A stretch of DNA of 64,000 bases from Diploptera punctata. Lineage: Eukaryota; Arthropoda; Insecta; Blattodea; Blaberidae. Shown in pieces: positions 53,930-64,000 of the stretch (positions are counted from its first letter, which is position 1; each line of letters starts with the position of its first letter). The stretch is taken from assembly GCA_030220185.1 (NCBI GenBank), contig JASPKZ010004955.1, positions 1,488,001-1,552,000 of the forward strand, given 5' to 3'. A program made the translations under genes and the position numbers. The notes beneath the pieces were generated by a model that was given only the letters and a program-made list of their open reading frames with translations, was not told where the DNA came from and searched no databases.

Positions 53930-54120
53930 GTTGTGATCTCAGGGTAATGTCAAAAGGTTGCAGCAGACCTGGGTTCAATCCCTCTCCAGAATAAGTTTCC
54001 TGAATGAGATTTTTTTGGGGTTTTTCCTTACTTGTAAGACAAATGTTAGGAATCTTTAAGGTCCAAATAGACCCTGAACACCATGTGGCCATCACAATCA
54101 TCCTATCATATTCACCTTGT
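53930..54120 (+). repeat. SINE family 2, diverged copy
   Basis: GTGATCTCAGGGTAATGTCA, GCAGACCTGGGTTCAATCCC (B box), TTCCTTACTTGTAAGACAAA, TGTTAGGAATCTTTAAGGTCC; parallels 7650-7840. Confidence 0.65.
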
Positions 54121-55326
54121 TTAGTATGAATTTATGAGTGAATGGTGTGTCATGTCTTAAATGTTTGTGTTGTCTTGAAGGTGCCCTGGCATTGAGTTAA
54201 TCACTCATTCAGGGACTCCCTCAGTGCCTCTGTGTGATCTCAAGAAGTAGTATTTATGTAATCTGGAGTACAAAATTCTCTCCTTATAGGGCATGTTTCT
54301 ATAAGGCTCAGAAGGCATAGGGGATATAAAGACATCTGCAAAGAGAGAGGTTCGAAAGGAAGATGTCATCTGTTATATTTGTAGGAGTAACAATTAATGT
54401 ACTGTAGAACAGCAAAATCTGTGAAATATTGATGAAAACCAAACAATTGAGGACACAATGGCTTCATTTCTTATGTAATTATGGTTCCAAGAAACCAGTT
54501 TTCCCCACTCTACAGTACTATAGTGTAAACATTTGACCATAATCAGTGGCATACATTCTTCTGGAACAAGGCTAATTTCACCAAATGAAAAAAGAAAGCC
54601 AAAAATTTTCAAACTGCTATTCAGTGGGTATTCCAAGTTCATTTTTCTTTGAAACCTTTCCATTAGAATGACACTTGTGAAGAGAAATCATGTTTTATTT
54701 TCCCTAACAATGACTTATCACACAAAATATCTTGTGCCAGTTCAATAATTACACCACATAAGCCATAAGTCTCTTATCTGGGACCATTCTGCAATCCCTC
54801 TCAAATGGTAACCATATTTGTTAACAAGGTATCAACTTACTTAAGGGACCAAGATTTTCCTATATTGGTAATATTAATTAATTGTAAAATGCATGTTTTT
54901 CAAAATCTATTGGTATTAAAATTATGTAAATTTACTAGTCATTTATGAAAGCTTTGATCATAACTTAACACAGGAATTTTGTTATGGCCTTAAGTAAATA
55001 TGAGTTTCTCTTTTTGCAACATAGGCCTCTATACATTTGTTTCATTTTGAAAATGAATTCATGAGTAATCACTTATAGAAATCCCTGTGTTAAATTGAGC
55101 ACTATAATTTGTCGTCTTCCTTGAAAATTTGAAATACAGTAGAAACTCAATTATTCGTCTCTATATTAACCAATTGCTGGATTATCCAATCATCTTTCCA
55201 CTCACTTTTAATAATTTTTTATATATTTATTTATTTCCTTTATAAAAACTAAAATGTAATCTGAGAGATTAATAATGAAGATTTAATATTGAATTAATAT
55301 CTGGGTCACAACAGTACTGGACATTA
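54121..55326. other. No recognised feature
   Basis: Intron-like AT-rich DNA downstream of the second PTB exon; no following PTB exon was found. Confidence 0.5.
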
Positions 55327-55330
55327 TTAA

Positions 55331-55483
55331 CCCTTTAGGTGCCATGAGCTGATTAGATCGGCTCTGATGCTTCTGTCCATTACCTGCCAGATAATAAACT
55401 TAAACTACTTACAAAGCCAATCACATCGGCAGATGCGATTTAAATCTCTGACACAAAAGATTTTACCAGTGGCATGCAGAGGG
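55331..55483. mobile_element. TTAA-flanked MITE (piggyBac-type)
   Basis: CCCTTTAGGTGCCATG at the start and GGCATGCAGAGGG at the end, between TTAA 55327-55330 and 55484-55487. 153 bp, GC-richer than its flanks, with an internal ATCGGCTCTGATG/CATCGGCAGATG inverted pair. Confidence 0.75.
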
Positions 55484-55619
55484 TTAAAAACAAAAAGCCC
55501 CACACAATTACATAACTGAAAGTTCTCAACACTCCACATGGTGAGATAGCAGAGACTTCCACTTTTACTATTAGTCTCTTTGAAAATTCCCCTCTCTAGT
55601 AAGTGTCATAAATGTTTAA

Positions 55620-55990
55620 ATTCATCGGAGAAAATTTTTTGAAAAACTCACCTCTTAAATTTCATGCTTTTCACGATACTGCAGTTTCAGACATCTCGTC
55701 CATCATCAGTCACAACTCCAACTGATGAAATTCTTCGGTCATCAACTATTTTATTGTCAACATATTCTGTGCTGCCATCTATGGTTGAATTTATAACTTT
55801 GAAATTAAATTTCAATTTTAAATAGATGGCAGCACAGAAGATGTTGACAATAGAGTAGTTGATGGTTGAAGAATTCCATCACTCGGAGTTGTGATTGATG
55901 ATGGACAAGATGATGTTTGAAACCGTGGTATTGTGAAAAGCATGAAATTTATGAGGTGAGTTTTTCAAAAAAATTTCTCCAATGAATTTA
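55620..55990. repeat. Penelope-like terminal palindrome (family g) with hammerhead-like cores
   Basis: Arms of about 170 bp from ATTCATCGGAGAAAATTTTTT to its complement ATTTCTCCAATGAATTTAAA, centre near 55800-55825. Left arm, minus strand: TTGTGACTGATGATGGACGA, ATGTCTGAAACTGCAGTATC, GTGAAAAGC. The right arm has the same with TTGATGA instead of CTGATGA. Confidence 0.8.
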
Positions 55991-56624
55991 AATGATTATT
56001 ACTCATAATGTTTACTTCCCAACATTAATTTTAACATAATGTTATAAATGTCTTTGACCATCGCTATGCCTAGGTATTCTGTCCCATAACACAGTTTTTT
56101 GTGTGAAACAACAGATAATACTTTGTTTTTAAATATACCACCGGCCTAATTCCAGTTTATATTACATAAAAGTGTTGCCGGAAAACATGTGAGGCTACAA
56201 GTACCCTATCACAGAGTAGTAATGAGAAGTAGGAAGCCTAATGACATTCAAATGTGTATCATTGCAAACTGCGCTACAATCTGACTTTCTAGAGGAGCAA
56301 GATGACGTGGATTTTCAGACATCCTTTTGCTTTGAAAAATTTGAATGGACATAAAAAAATTAAACAGTGCTAAAGTAGAGAAGAAAGTATAGATTTTTTT
56401 AAAATTGTCTGAGAAGTGTTTTTAAATTAAACTATGTACTACAAGTAAAATCACATATTCAAAAAAAAATCAATAATGCTGATTATCCATCTTTTTGATC
56501 AACCAGTCCTCTTAATTAAAATTGATAATTGAGATTCTACTTTAAATATATTTTGTAGATCATGAGGAAAAATCCAGTTTATTTGGCAGTTTATTCAATC
56601 TTTAGTTGTAAGTTTTGGAGTTTA
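55991..56624. other. No recognised feature
   Basis: AT-rich; nothing to report. Confidence 0.5.
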
Positions 56625-56735
56625 GAAATGTACAAACCACTGATCAGTTTGGATTTGAACCCTTGATCTTCATATCTATTGGTTGGTGTAATAACCAATG
56701 AGCCACACAAACATGATTTTGCCTTAACCAAATTG
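56625..56735 (-). repeat. tRNA-like SINE fragment
   Basis: Minus strand TGTGGCTCATTGGTTATTAC (A box), then AAGGGTTCAAATCCAAACTG (B box). Family not assigned. Confidence 0.5.
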
Positions 56736-57869
56736 TGAACATACAATATCCTGGAATTTTCCCAGTTCAGTGTGTCTAAGCCTGCATCTGCTAAGTAAAT
56801 GTGAACAAGGAAAAGTTAAATTTAATAGATTGTGCATATAATTCTAACACTTTGTACAATAATATCAAATATGAATTGTTCTGAGACAGTGTGATGGAAA
56901 ACATGGGAGAATGAAAATGATGATAGTTGGTGGGAAAAAGCAGCATATAAACTGGATTAATATAATCAGATGTACAATATGAGGGGAAAATGGAATAAGT
57001 AGAGGGTATTTTTTTAATATTAGCAGTGGGCTGCTAGACTGAAGGCAAGATCATGGTAACAATGTAAACTTTAATGCAAACTCAGTGGCTAGGGAAGCTC
57101 CTATGTGTAAGTCCTGCAAACACTCAACTGACTTCATAAACTGCTGAAATCGGTTCACATTTTCATCCAGTTTTTTTTAGAAAGGATATATGTGTGTGTC
57201 TGTTAATGCTCTACTGGCCACAATTTTTTTAACCAAATTCGCCATATAGCAATCAATTAAGGTCAAGTTTGTTAACTAGCAATATTGGACCACTAGGAAT
57301 GGGGGTTAACCTGAAGGAAACATTTAAAAATCATTCTAGCAGCTGTAATTTTCAATTTTTTGCAGTAAAACTTGGTATATGCCATTGAAATAAAATGATA
57401 AAAGGTATTCTTCATATATCAGCAAAATTCAACCATTAGAAGCAGATATTTACCTGAAACTCTTACTAATTCAGTACCGAAGGAACAGCTTTGAAAATGG
57501 AACCGGTTCCGAAAGGCATAGCTGAATAATTTAAACAAATTTAATTTGTTGAGGACAACTGCCATAACAGGTACAACTTTTATTGTTTTAAATACTGAAA
57601 CTGTTCATTAAAAAATCATTCTGTTGGCTGCCATATTTGTTTTCTTGCAACATAACTAGATACATAATTTTTAATTAACAAAAGACACATATATTCTGTA
57701 AACCAACAAGATCGGACCATACATTTAATTAGTTTAGGAATTCGCTTAGTTTATGCAGTTCCTGCATTATGGACTTCCACTGTTGGAATTTAAAAGTGTT
57801 TTCCCTCATTTTTTGCCAGAGTAATAAATTAAACATTAATATTTATTCTGTGAGATGTGTCACTATAAC
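56736..57869. other. No recognised feature
   Basis: AT-rich; no domain-bearing ORF or repeated block seen. Confidence 0.5.
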
Positions 57870-58066
57870 TTGCTCACTGACAGCATCAAATCGAGAGTTT
57901 CATGATTGCATATGTTTTCCATACATCCCTATTCTTAGCTAATATTTTTCCAATAATTCTCTGTATAATTCACCTCCCTCAAACCATGGTTAATGTTATT
58001 CTCCCATCCCATTCTTGGCTTATCTATTGTGTGCTTCCTCTCTGTTTTTCCTGCAAGAAGTTTCTC
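57870..58066 (-). repeat. 3' end of the 48.6-kb LINE family, truncated
   Basis: TCACTGACAGCATCAAATCG, CCATACATCCCTATTCTTAG, GTTAATGTTATTCTCCCATC, TCTGTTTTTCCTGCAAGAAG closely match 48637-48835. It stops abruptly where the jockey-type LINE begins. Confidence 0.75.
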
Positions 58067-58108
58067 CTAAGGAGAACCTAACTCAAAACCTCCTACATAC
58101 TTTTCTAA

Positions 58109-59441
58109 ATGAAGTGTCTTTATATATCAGTCAAAGAGAACCTAAAAAATTACATAAAATCAACAAGCAGTACAAAAGATAATATCTTTAATAAGAATTT
58201 CAACATTAAAGAGTTAAACATAGCCATTAATAGTTTAAAATCAAACAAATCTCCAGGAGCAGATAATATACATGCAGAATTTCTCAAACACCTTGGCAAT
58301 AAAGCCAAAACTCAATTGCTCTCCCTTTATAATCTTTCTTGGAACACAAAAGTTCCTGATGATTGGAAAAAAGCTATTATAATACCTATTTCGAAAACAA
58401 AAAAATCAACAAATACTTTTTCAAATTATCGCCCAATAGCACTAACTAGTGTAATTGTTAAAACTATGGAAAAAATTATTTCAAATCGATTAAATTGGTA
58501 TTTAGAAACCAATAATTTACTTTCACCCAATCAAGCTGGATTTAGAGAATTACAATCAACAAATTGTACACCTAAGTCAAGCTATTAAAGACAGTTTCAA
58601 CAGAAAAGAAGACACTCTGGCAATTTTCGTTGATTTCTAAGGAGCATATGACTCTATTTGGAGATATAAATTATTAGAAAAAATGCAGACTTTAGGCATT
58701 CAAGGGAATATGCTACTCTGGATCAGAAATTTTCTCATCCAACGGTTCATCGCTACAAAGTATAATAATCACCTCTCTAAATACCAACAAACACATCGAG
58801 GTTTACCACAGGGTTCTGTACTCAGTACCATTCTCTTCAATATCTACATTAATGATCTACCTAAGCATATAGAAAAGCTCGAAACGAAAACCCTACTTTT
58901 TGCTGATGATGTTGTAATATGGGTCTCCAAACCGAAAAACCAAAGTCAACAATTAATAACCAAAGCCCAACAATCACTAATACAGTTAGAGAATTGGACA
59001 TCCCAGAACTTAATGAAGATAAATATACAGAAAACAAATTATCAACTATTTACATTAAGAAAGAAACCACTACCCATCACTCTGAAATTGGAGGGTGAAT
59101 TATTAACTCAAACACATGAAGCAAAATATTTAGGAATAACTCTGGACACAAAATTAACATGGAAGAAACACATGGAGAATATATGTACAAAGATAGAAAC
59201 AAGGTTACCATTATTAAAACGATTAGCAGGGAAAAAGTGGGGTTGCAACACACAAACCCTAAACACCTTCTACCAAATGTACATAAAACCTGTACTTCAA
59301 TATTGTGAAGAAATCCTAGTAACTACTAAAGTGGAAAAACTTAATAAATTGCAGAACCAAATCCTCCGTCTGATAACAGGAGCCGTTAAAACAACACCAA
59401 TCACTGCCATGCAAATCTTAATAAATATGACCCAAACATAG
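58109..59441 (+). pseudogene. LINE reverse transcriptase domain (jockey/I-type)
   Basis: LNIAINSLKSNKSPGADNIH (RT0), VPDDWKKAIIIPISKTKKST, NYRPIALTSVIVKTMEKIIS (RT1-2), NLLSPNQAGFRELQSTN; frameshift at 58588; IFVDF.GAYDSIW (first Asp, with a stop TAA replacing a sense codon near 58638); THRGLPQGSVLSTILFNIYI (RT4), KTLLFADDVVIWVSKPK (FADD, catalytic), KYLGITLDTKLTWKKHMENI (RT7) and LKRLAGKKWGCNTQTL. Only the stop near 58638 and one frameshift break it. Confidence 0.88.
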
Positions 59442-59584
59442 CATCTGAAATTGAGAAAACAGCAATCACACAGTATGGAAAATTTTTAAGGCTACCCCAT
59501 AATAACTGGACCCAAAGAAAACCACAAGTATGTTTAAAATCTCAACAAAGCTTCTTAAGCATAGTACAAGAAATCAAACAGAAA

Positions 59585-60694
59585 TTGCAACTTCCACATT
59601 CAAAAGAAAATATGCAGATGAGAAACAACCCTCTAGAATTTTTGGAAATTGAATATAACCTTCATTTAACAGAAGACATCAAGAAATCTGAAACTCCTCC
59701 ATATATTTTAAAACAAATGTCACTGGAAATAATAAATCTAAGATACCCAGCTCCTGAATGGATACATATTTTTACAGATGGCTCCAGCCTACCAAATGAC
59801 GGTGGCACTGGTGCTGGTGCAGTATGTCCACTTTTTTCCTTTTATCGTAAACTAAACACAAATTCAACAAACTTTGATGGCGAAATTCTAGCAATTTTCT
59901 TAAGTTTACAAAATCTTTTATATCACATCCAAAAATTTACAAAAGTTGTAATTCTATGTGACTCCAAAGCAGCCATTCTCGCTATAACACGAGACACAAC
60001 ACCCAAAAGCATCAAAATTATCGAATGTCACAAAATGATAAAAGAGTTATCCCGTCTACATAAAAAAGTTGTATTTCAATGGATTCCGGCCCATTTGTGG
60101 AGTGACAGGCAATGAAATAGCCGATTTTCTGGCCAAGAAGGGTAGCAAAATTGTTTCAAACCCAACTTCTACTCCAGTTTCCTTTCACTCTATCAAAAGA
60201 ATTATCTCAAATAAATATATCAATAAACTTAGAGAGAAGAATATACCACCAAAACATCTGGAAAGGAATGGGAAAATCTACAAGCTTATGACATTACTAC
60301 ATTACAAAGAAAATCTGCAGTAGCAACATTCAGACTGCTAACGGGACATGACTGCTTGAATAAACACCTACACAGAATTGGCATAACAGATTCACCTAAA
60401 TGCCCTTTTTGCAATTTAAATGAAGATATGGAAAGAAACCATCTCCTCCGTTGTCCAGCTTTTGTAGAAGAGACCAGCCTTTCTGCTAAATATTGGAGTG
60501 CAAGAGAGCGAATGATTTCATTATCAAGTGCTCGACATAAGATACCAACCAACCATATATCAGTCAAACTTAAAAATTGTTTCAACATATATCTTATATT
60601 ATTTACTTTTAAGGAAACCAATATTTCATTCAATAACAACTGCAATTTCACAAATAACAGTAGTTATGTCCATAACCAGCAAACGATACAATAA
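59585..60694 (+). pseudogene. LINE RNase H domain and C-terminal zinc knuckle
   Basis: HIFTDGSSLPNDGGTGAGAV (first Asp), FDGEILAIFLSLQNLL (Glu), VVILCDSKAAILAI (Asp), VFQWIPAHLW; frameshift near 60110; GVTGNEIADFLAKKGSK (last acidic residue), then, after another frame change near 60315, AVATFRLLTGHDCLNKHLHR and CPFCNLNEDMERNHLLRCPA (CxxC..HxxxxC). All four RNase H catalytic positions are recognisable. Confidence 0.85.
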
Positions 60695-60760
60695 CTTTAC
60701 AATAATAAGCATATAGTTATCAAGCTCAATTAGGCCTGCTGGATACCTTGTGGCTTATTC

Positions 60761-62619
60761 AGCGCACAAGTCACATTTTTTTTAAATTCACCCCATACTA
60801 AGTACACTTTAAAGCAATGCAAATGGGATGAATCTTAATGCGAGATTACACCAATCATGCTAATTTAGTTATGACAGCCTCCACAGATATCAACAGAAAG
60901 TATAAAACAATACTTAGTCTCTATGTCTTCCTATTATTTTTTCTTAAGATTTAGTTTTCACCTTCACATAATATGAATTATCCATTTGCATATTGGTCTT
61001 GCAGCCTGAACAGTTCTAGAACAGGATAATAAAAATATTATTATTTTGAATAACAATTTTTATAATTTTTTTCTTTACAACAATTTCAGAAAATCAGCAG
61101 CTAATCTATATTTAAGATTTAAAATAATTATAAAATCTAAACTAAATAAGTAACAGTTATTACAATTCTTTCTTTGTAACACTTTTTCTCCATATTCTAT
61201 CATTTTTGCAATAGTGAATTTTATTTACAAGAATGCAACAAAATCAGGGAATTTTTGGTTGTGCCATTGTGTGAATCTGTTTCTATTTTTATGAGATATG
61301 TGTGGTTTTGACTACAGTATTATACTACTCATTCATCTCTATGACTAGAGCCTGTGAAGAGCCTCAAATCATTTTATATAATTTGGGTCTGTCTTGTGCC
61401 TATTGTCTACCTCCTGCAACTAATTCTCATCCTCCATATCAAAATGGGGTCCATATATTATTCTAAGAATGTCTCGTGATAGGCTACTCTATCAAATTTT
61501 GTAATACTATCCAGTGGTAAAGACGGAACATGGTTGGCCTCAAAGGAGATGGAGAGAACAAATTCCACCTTGATTTTGAAGTCAGAAGAGACCAGGTGAT
61601 CTAAACAATGAAGCTATTCATGATATTGATATCTTTCTAAGGACTTCCCTTTCCCAAACCTCTGATATATGTTCACTGTTTATTGTAATGCCCAGGCTTC
61701 ACGCATATACAACCACTATCCCAATAATGTTTTTTTTTTCTGGCACTATCTGGATAGGGCATTAAATTCCAATATTTTTCCAAGCCCATTACATTTATTA
61801 CCATCTATTATCTAACCCTTAATCCCATGTTGCATATTTGGTAAAGAGAAAGATTTTTATTGAGAGGTATTCATAACTAATTAATTAAAAATAAAAGGAA
61901 AACAATTAATTGCTTTTTCAGAAAATATGATGGGGCAGGTGGAAATTCTGAAATTTACTCTTCAGTTTTGAATATTTTAAATAACAAAGTGTATCAAACT
62001 CCCTTCAATATCATTATATAACAAATACCATTGTTTGGTGTGATTTCTACTGAGCATAGAATTTGATCTATTATAAATATGAATGTATTTTCATTTTTTA
62101 ATTGTTACCTCAATGCCTAATCTATTTGTCGTTTTGTGTCTTCTTTTACATTTATTTTAAACTTCATCCAAAATTATGACAGGTTTAATAGTTTTTAATT
62201 ATTAATTTTTGGTTATTTTCTACATATATTCAATTAATAGTTTTTGTTTAGACTGATCTTACAAATTTTTATGTTTTCCCCTATAGTTGAATGTTACTGT
62301 GGCAGTCTTGATAAAATCTTCTAAGAGTTCCACTTTTATTGCTTCTCAACATAGTCCATACTATGATGAATGAAGTTAATTAAAGTGAGACCTTTTACCA
62401 TAAACTGTAACAAACTTTCACAAAAAATCATTGTTCCAGGAATGATATTCTTCAACTGTTCCTTTGTTTAGAAGATTTGTTGGATCAATACATTCTTCCT
62501 TTTCTTAAACTGTGGTAGCATAAATATGTTATAATTTAGGATGATAAGATTTTATGTGTTTGTGTGTTCCTTTCTGTAGAGATATGTTGGATCAGTACAT
62601 TCTTCCTTCAGAGATGGAA
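60761..62619. other. Mostly unassigned; possible antisense LINE scrap at 61340-61740
   Basis: 61340-61740 is less AT-rich and reads like a heavily decayed antisense coding block (for example CTCCTGCAACTAATTCTCATC ... GGCTTCACGCATATACAACC, a pattern common in antisense LINE tails). The rest is AT-rich without features. Confidence 0.3.
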
Positions 62620-63395
62620 TTGGAAAAACCAGAGGGAAAGTGGTGTAAATTAAGGAAAAGTGTAAATTATCGGAAATGAGGAGGAGCTAAAAAAATGTTA
62701 TTCCACATATTCTGTAACCATTCTAGAACATGCAAAAAATGCACTGACTGGAATAATATACAACATTGGCTAAATAATGTAATATTTTTTTAAAATTTAA
62801 AATAAAGTTCTTTACACCTCACCTCACATCCTGTCTTTTATATATTTAAAAAACAGGATATGAGGTGAGGTGTAAATATTTTATTTTAAATTAAACCTCA
62901 TAGTGAGTTCAATGTACTGGTAATGTGTTTTGAACCACTGTAAACGTAAAATTACTTTCTCCATTTCAGAAATAAATAACAAGGAGAGGTGCAGCAAGCA
63001 GCACTATGATTCTTTATTGAAAGATTAAAATAATATTGTTTTGCCATAGCAGTACATGGGTTGAATTTAAAAAACATGTTTGAAAGTTCTGAGCCAGCTT
63101 CGTTGGCTCGATGAACATGCTCTGATCTTTATCGATTGTATAGAAGTCAACTTCATTGGCTCAATGACTTGATCTGCTTTATATCAATTGTACAAAAGTG
63201 AGATAATCAATCAAATAAATTGGATATCTTCGATCTTTAACGCTGAAGATCGACATGATGTGACCTAAATAGCAGGAAAATAAAATTGCAGATACCCTTT
63301 TCGAGGATTTTAATACATTGTGAATATAGGGAAACTGAAGGGACCTTCAATGTATGTTATAAAAGGCAGGAACATAAAAGCGGGGTAATACTGTA
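62620..63395. mobile_element. 1-kb non-autonomous TIR element, copy 2 (left end truncated)
   Basis: Matches 29830-30692: GTGTAAATTATCGGAAATGA, GAGGAGCTAAAAAAATGTTA, CCATTCTAGAACATGCAAAA, a PLE terminal module (62790-62910), CAGCAAGCAGCACTATGATT, two CTTCGTTGGCTC-type repeats, and the right end AAAAGCGGGGTAATACTGTA. The left TIR is missing. Confidence 0.7.
62790..62910. repeat. Penelope-like terminal palindrome in copy 2
   Basis: TTTACACCTCACCTCACATCC, TGTCTTTTATATATTTAAAA, ACAGGATATGAGGTGAGGTG, TAAATTAAACCTCATAGTGA. Arms of about 25 bp. Confidence 0.65.
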
Positions 63396-63399
63396 TATG

Positions 63400-63790
63400 C
63401 TTCACCTCATATTTTGTTTTCTCACTGGGCATGGACGTCATTATCATTCTCAATTAGGATCCAGTTGTTGTGTTGATCATTGAAAATCTTGTATATTCTT
63501 TGTGATAGGCAGATAAACCTCAAATGAAATCCCTATACCTGAAAACTTCAAAGTTCATTACTTCATCTCTATTTTTCTAGATGTAAACTTTTTTTCATAC
63601 TGTCAGTTCTGTTGGTTTTTCCACTTGTTTCAACAATTTTGACTTTTCTTCGATTCTAAGATTTTCAACCCATTGGCTATTGCCAATTTTCTTATTTTAC
63701 ATTTTAACAGTAGTTTAGAATTGTGAATATGTTCAACAAAACATGTTCATGTAACAAAACAAAATATTAGGCGAGGTGTATATTTCCAAT
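63400..63790 (-). pseudogene. Penelope-like C-terminal remnant
   Basis: Minus strand: EEKSKLLKQVEKPTELTV, KKVYI.KNRDEVMNFEVF, RYRDFI with stops, matching LEKPLELTIWEKIYIQKNKF..SMNFEIP. CTTCACCTCATATTTTGTTT at 63400 and CAAAATATTAGGCGAGGTG at 63761-63779 are inverted terminal copies at its two sides. Confidence 0.65.
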
Positions 63791-63869
63791 TGAATCTCTT
63801 AATAAATTAATTAATTTTCATTAATTAAATTATATTCTTCCTTTTTTTTTAACAACATTTTCTCTTCAT

Positions 63870-64000
63870 AGTTGAATATGGGAAATAACATTATGAGGTT
63901 CTTAATTCGTAAATTAACGAGTCATTTTTATATCTTACCTCATATTTCATGTTTCTTTAAACACGGGAACTAGTTTTAAAGAGAACCATCTCTCTCTTGA
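63870..64000 (+). repeat. Penelope-like terminus (family a), runs off the window
   Basis: GGGAAATAACATTATGAGGTT, AATTAACGAGTCATTTTTAT, CTTACCTCATATTTCATG, AACACGGGAACTAGTTTTAA; nearly the same as 8645-8780. The rest lies beyond 64000. Confidence 0.7.

Larger units (their letters stand above)
58066..60760 (+). mobile_element. Jockey/I-type LINE with RT and RNase H, lightly damaged
   Basis: The coding blocks lie in order with four or five frame changes: 58109-58588 (RT fingers), 58590-58682, 58683-59441 (RT palm), 59585-60115 and 60115-60690 (RNase H and C-terminal zinc knuckle). The first ORF and endonuclease are missing, so it is 5'-truncated near 58066. No simple 3' tail was delimited. A further scrap of the family lies at 21010-21745. 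Confidence 0.85.

Noticed and set aside
61340..61740. Host exon cluster
   Set aside because: Less AT-rich, but no frame with a domain or splice-bounded exon; more like decayed antisense LINE.

Overview
The window is eukaryotic, AT-rich, intron-scale DNA, most likely from an insect with a large repeat-rich genome. The evidence is split PTB-domain exons with GT/AG borders, a Penelope/RTE/jockey/Tc1-mariner/piggyBac/Harbinger repeat mix, and several tRNA-derived SINE families. A cockroach- or termite-like (polyneopteran) source is a guess from repeat style only.

Host gene: two short plus-strand exons are convincing. The first (27255-27397) encodes the start of an X11/Mint (APBA family) PTB domain. 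The second, 26 kb downstream (about 53397-53572), encodes a different version of the same PTB segment. Both stop after a matching EEAV(S/T)(R/K)IK motif with a phase-0 GT donor. No exon for the rest of the PTB or for the PDZ domains was seen, so the introns are very large (over 26 kb between the exons, over 10 kb after the second). The pair looks like alternative first-halves of one PTB domain. The second exon carries an apparent 1-bp frameshift.

Everything else recognised is mobile DNA or repeat. 0.2-9 kb: SINEs, a 250-bp-arm inverted repeat, tRNA-like elements with complementary flanks, a degenerate Tc1 element, microsatellites and Penelope-like element (PLE) ends. 9-17 kb: a nearly complete minus-strand PLE and a plus-strand PLE interrupted by a LINE tail, a tRNA-like retroposon and a 2-kb TIR element that itself carries an antisense LINE. 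18-26 kb: LINE pieces, an RTE-type LINE split by a PLE, and a Harbinger-like element split by a PLE palindrome with a 15-bp target duplication. 28-36 kb: LINE remnant, a 1-kb TIR element, and a dense PLE cluster with a 2 x 1-kb head-to-head palindrome at 33479. 36-46 kb: a PLE interrupted by a piggyBac-type element and a LINE, an internally deleted mariner, and a piggyBac nested in a 2.9-kb TIR element. 47-52 kb: a second Tc1-like element and a nearly complete RTE-type LINE split by a second Harbinger-like copy. 55-64 kb: a PLE palindrome, a TTAA MITE, a jockey/I-type LINE with RNase H, a second copy of the 1-kb TIR element and PLE ends running off the window.

The recurring theme is Penelope-like elements: about 20 fragments, most ending in a small palindromic module with a hammerhead-ribozyme-like core (CTGANGA ... 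GAAA) next to an ATGAGGTGAGG / ACCTCATAGTG inverted pair, often arranged as inverted partial copies. Exact insertion order can be read at several places from 9-15-bp target duplications and restored reading frames.
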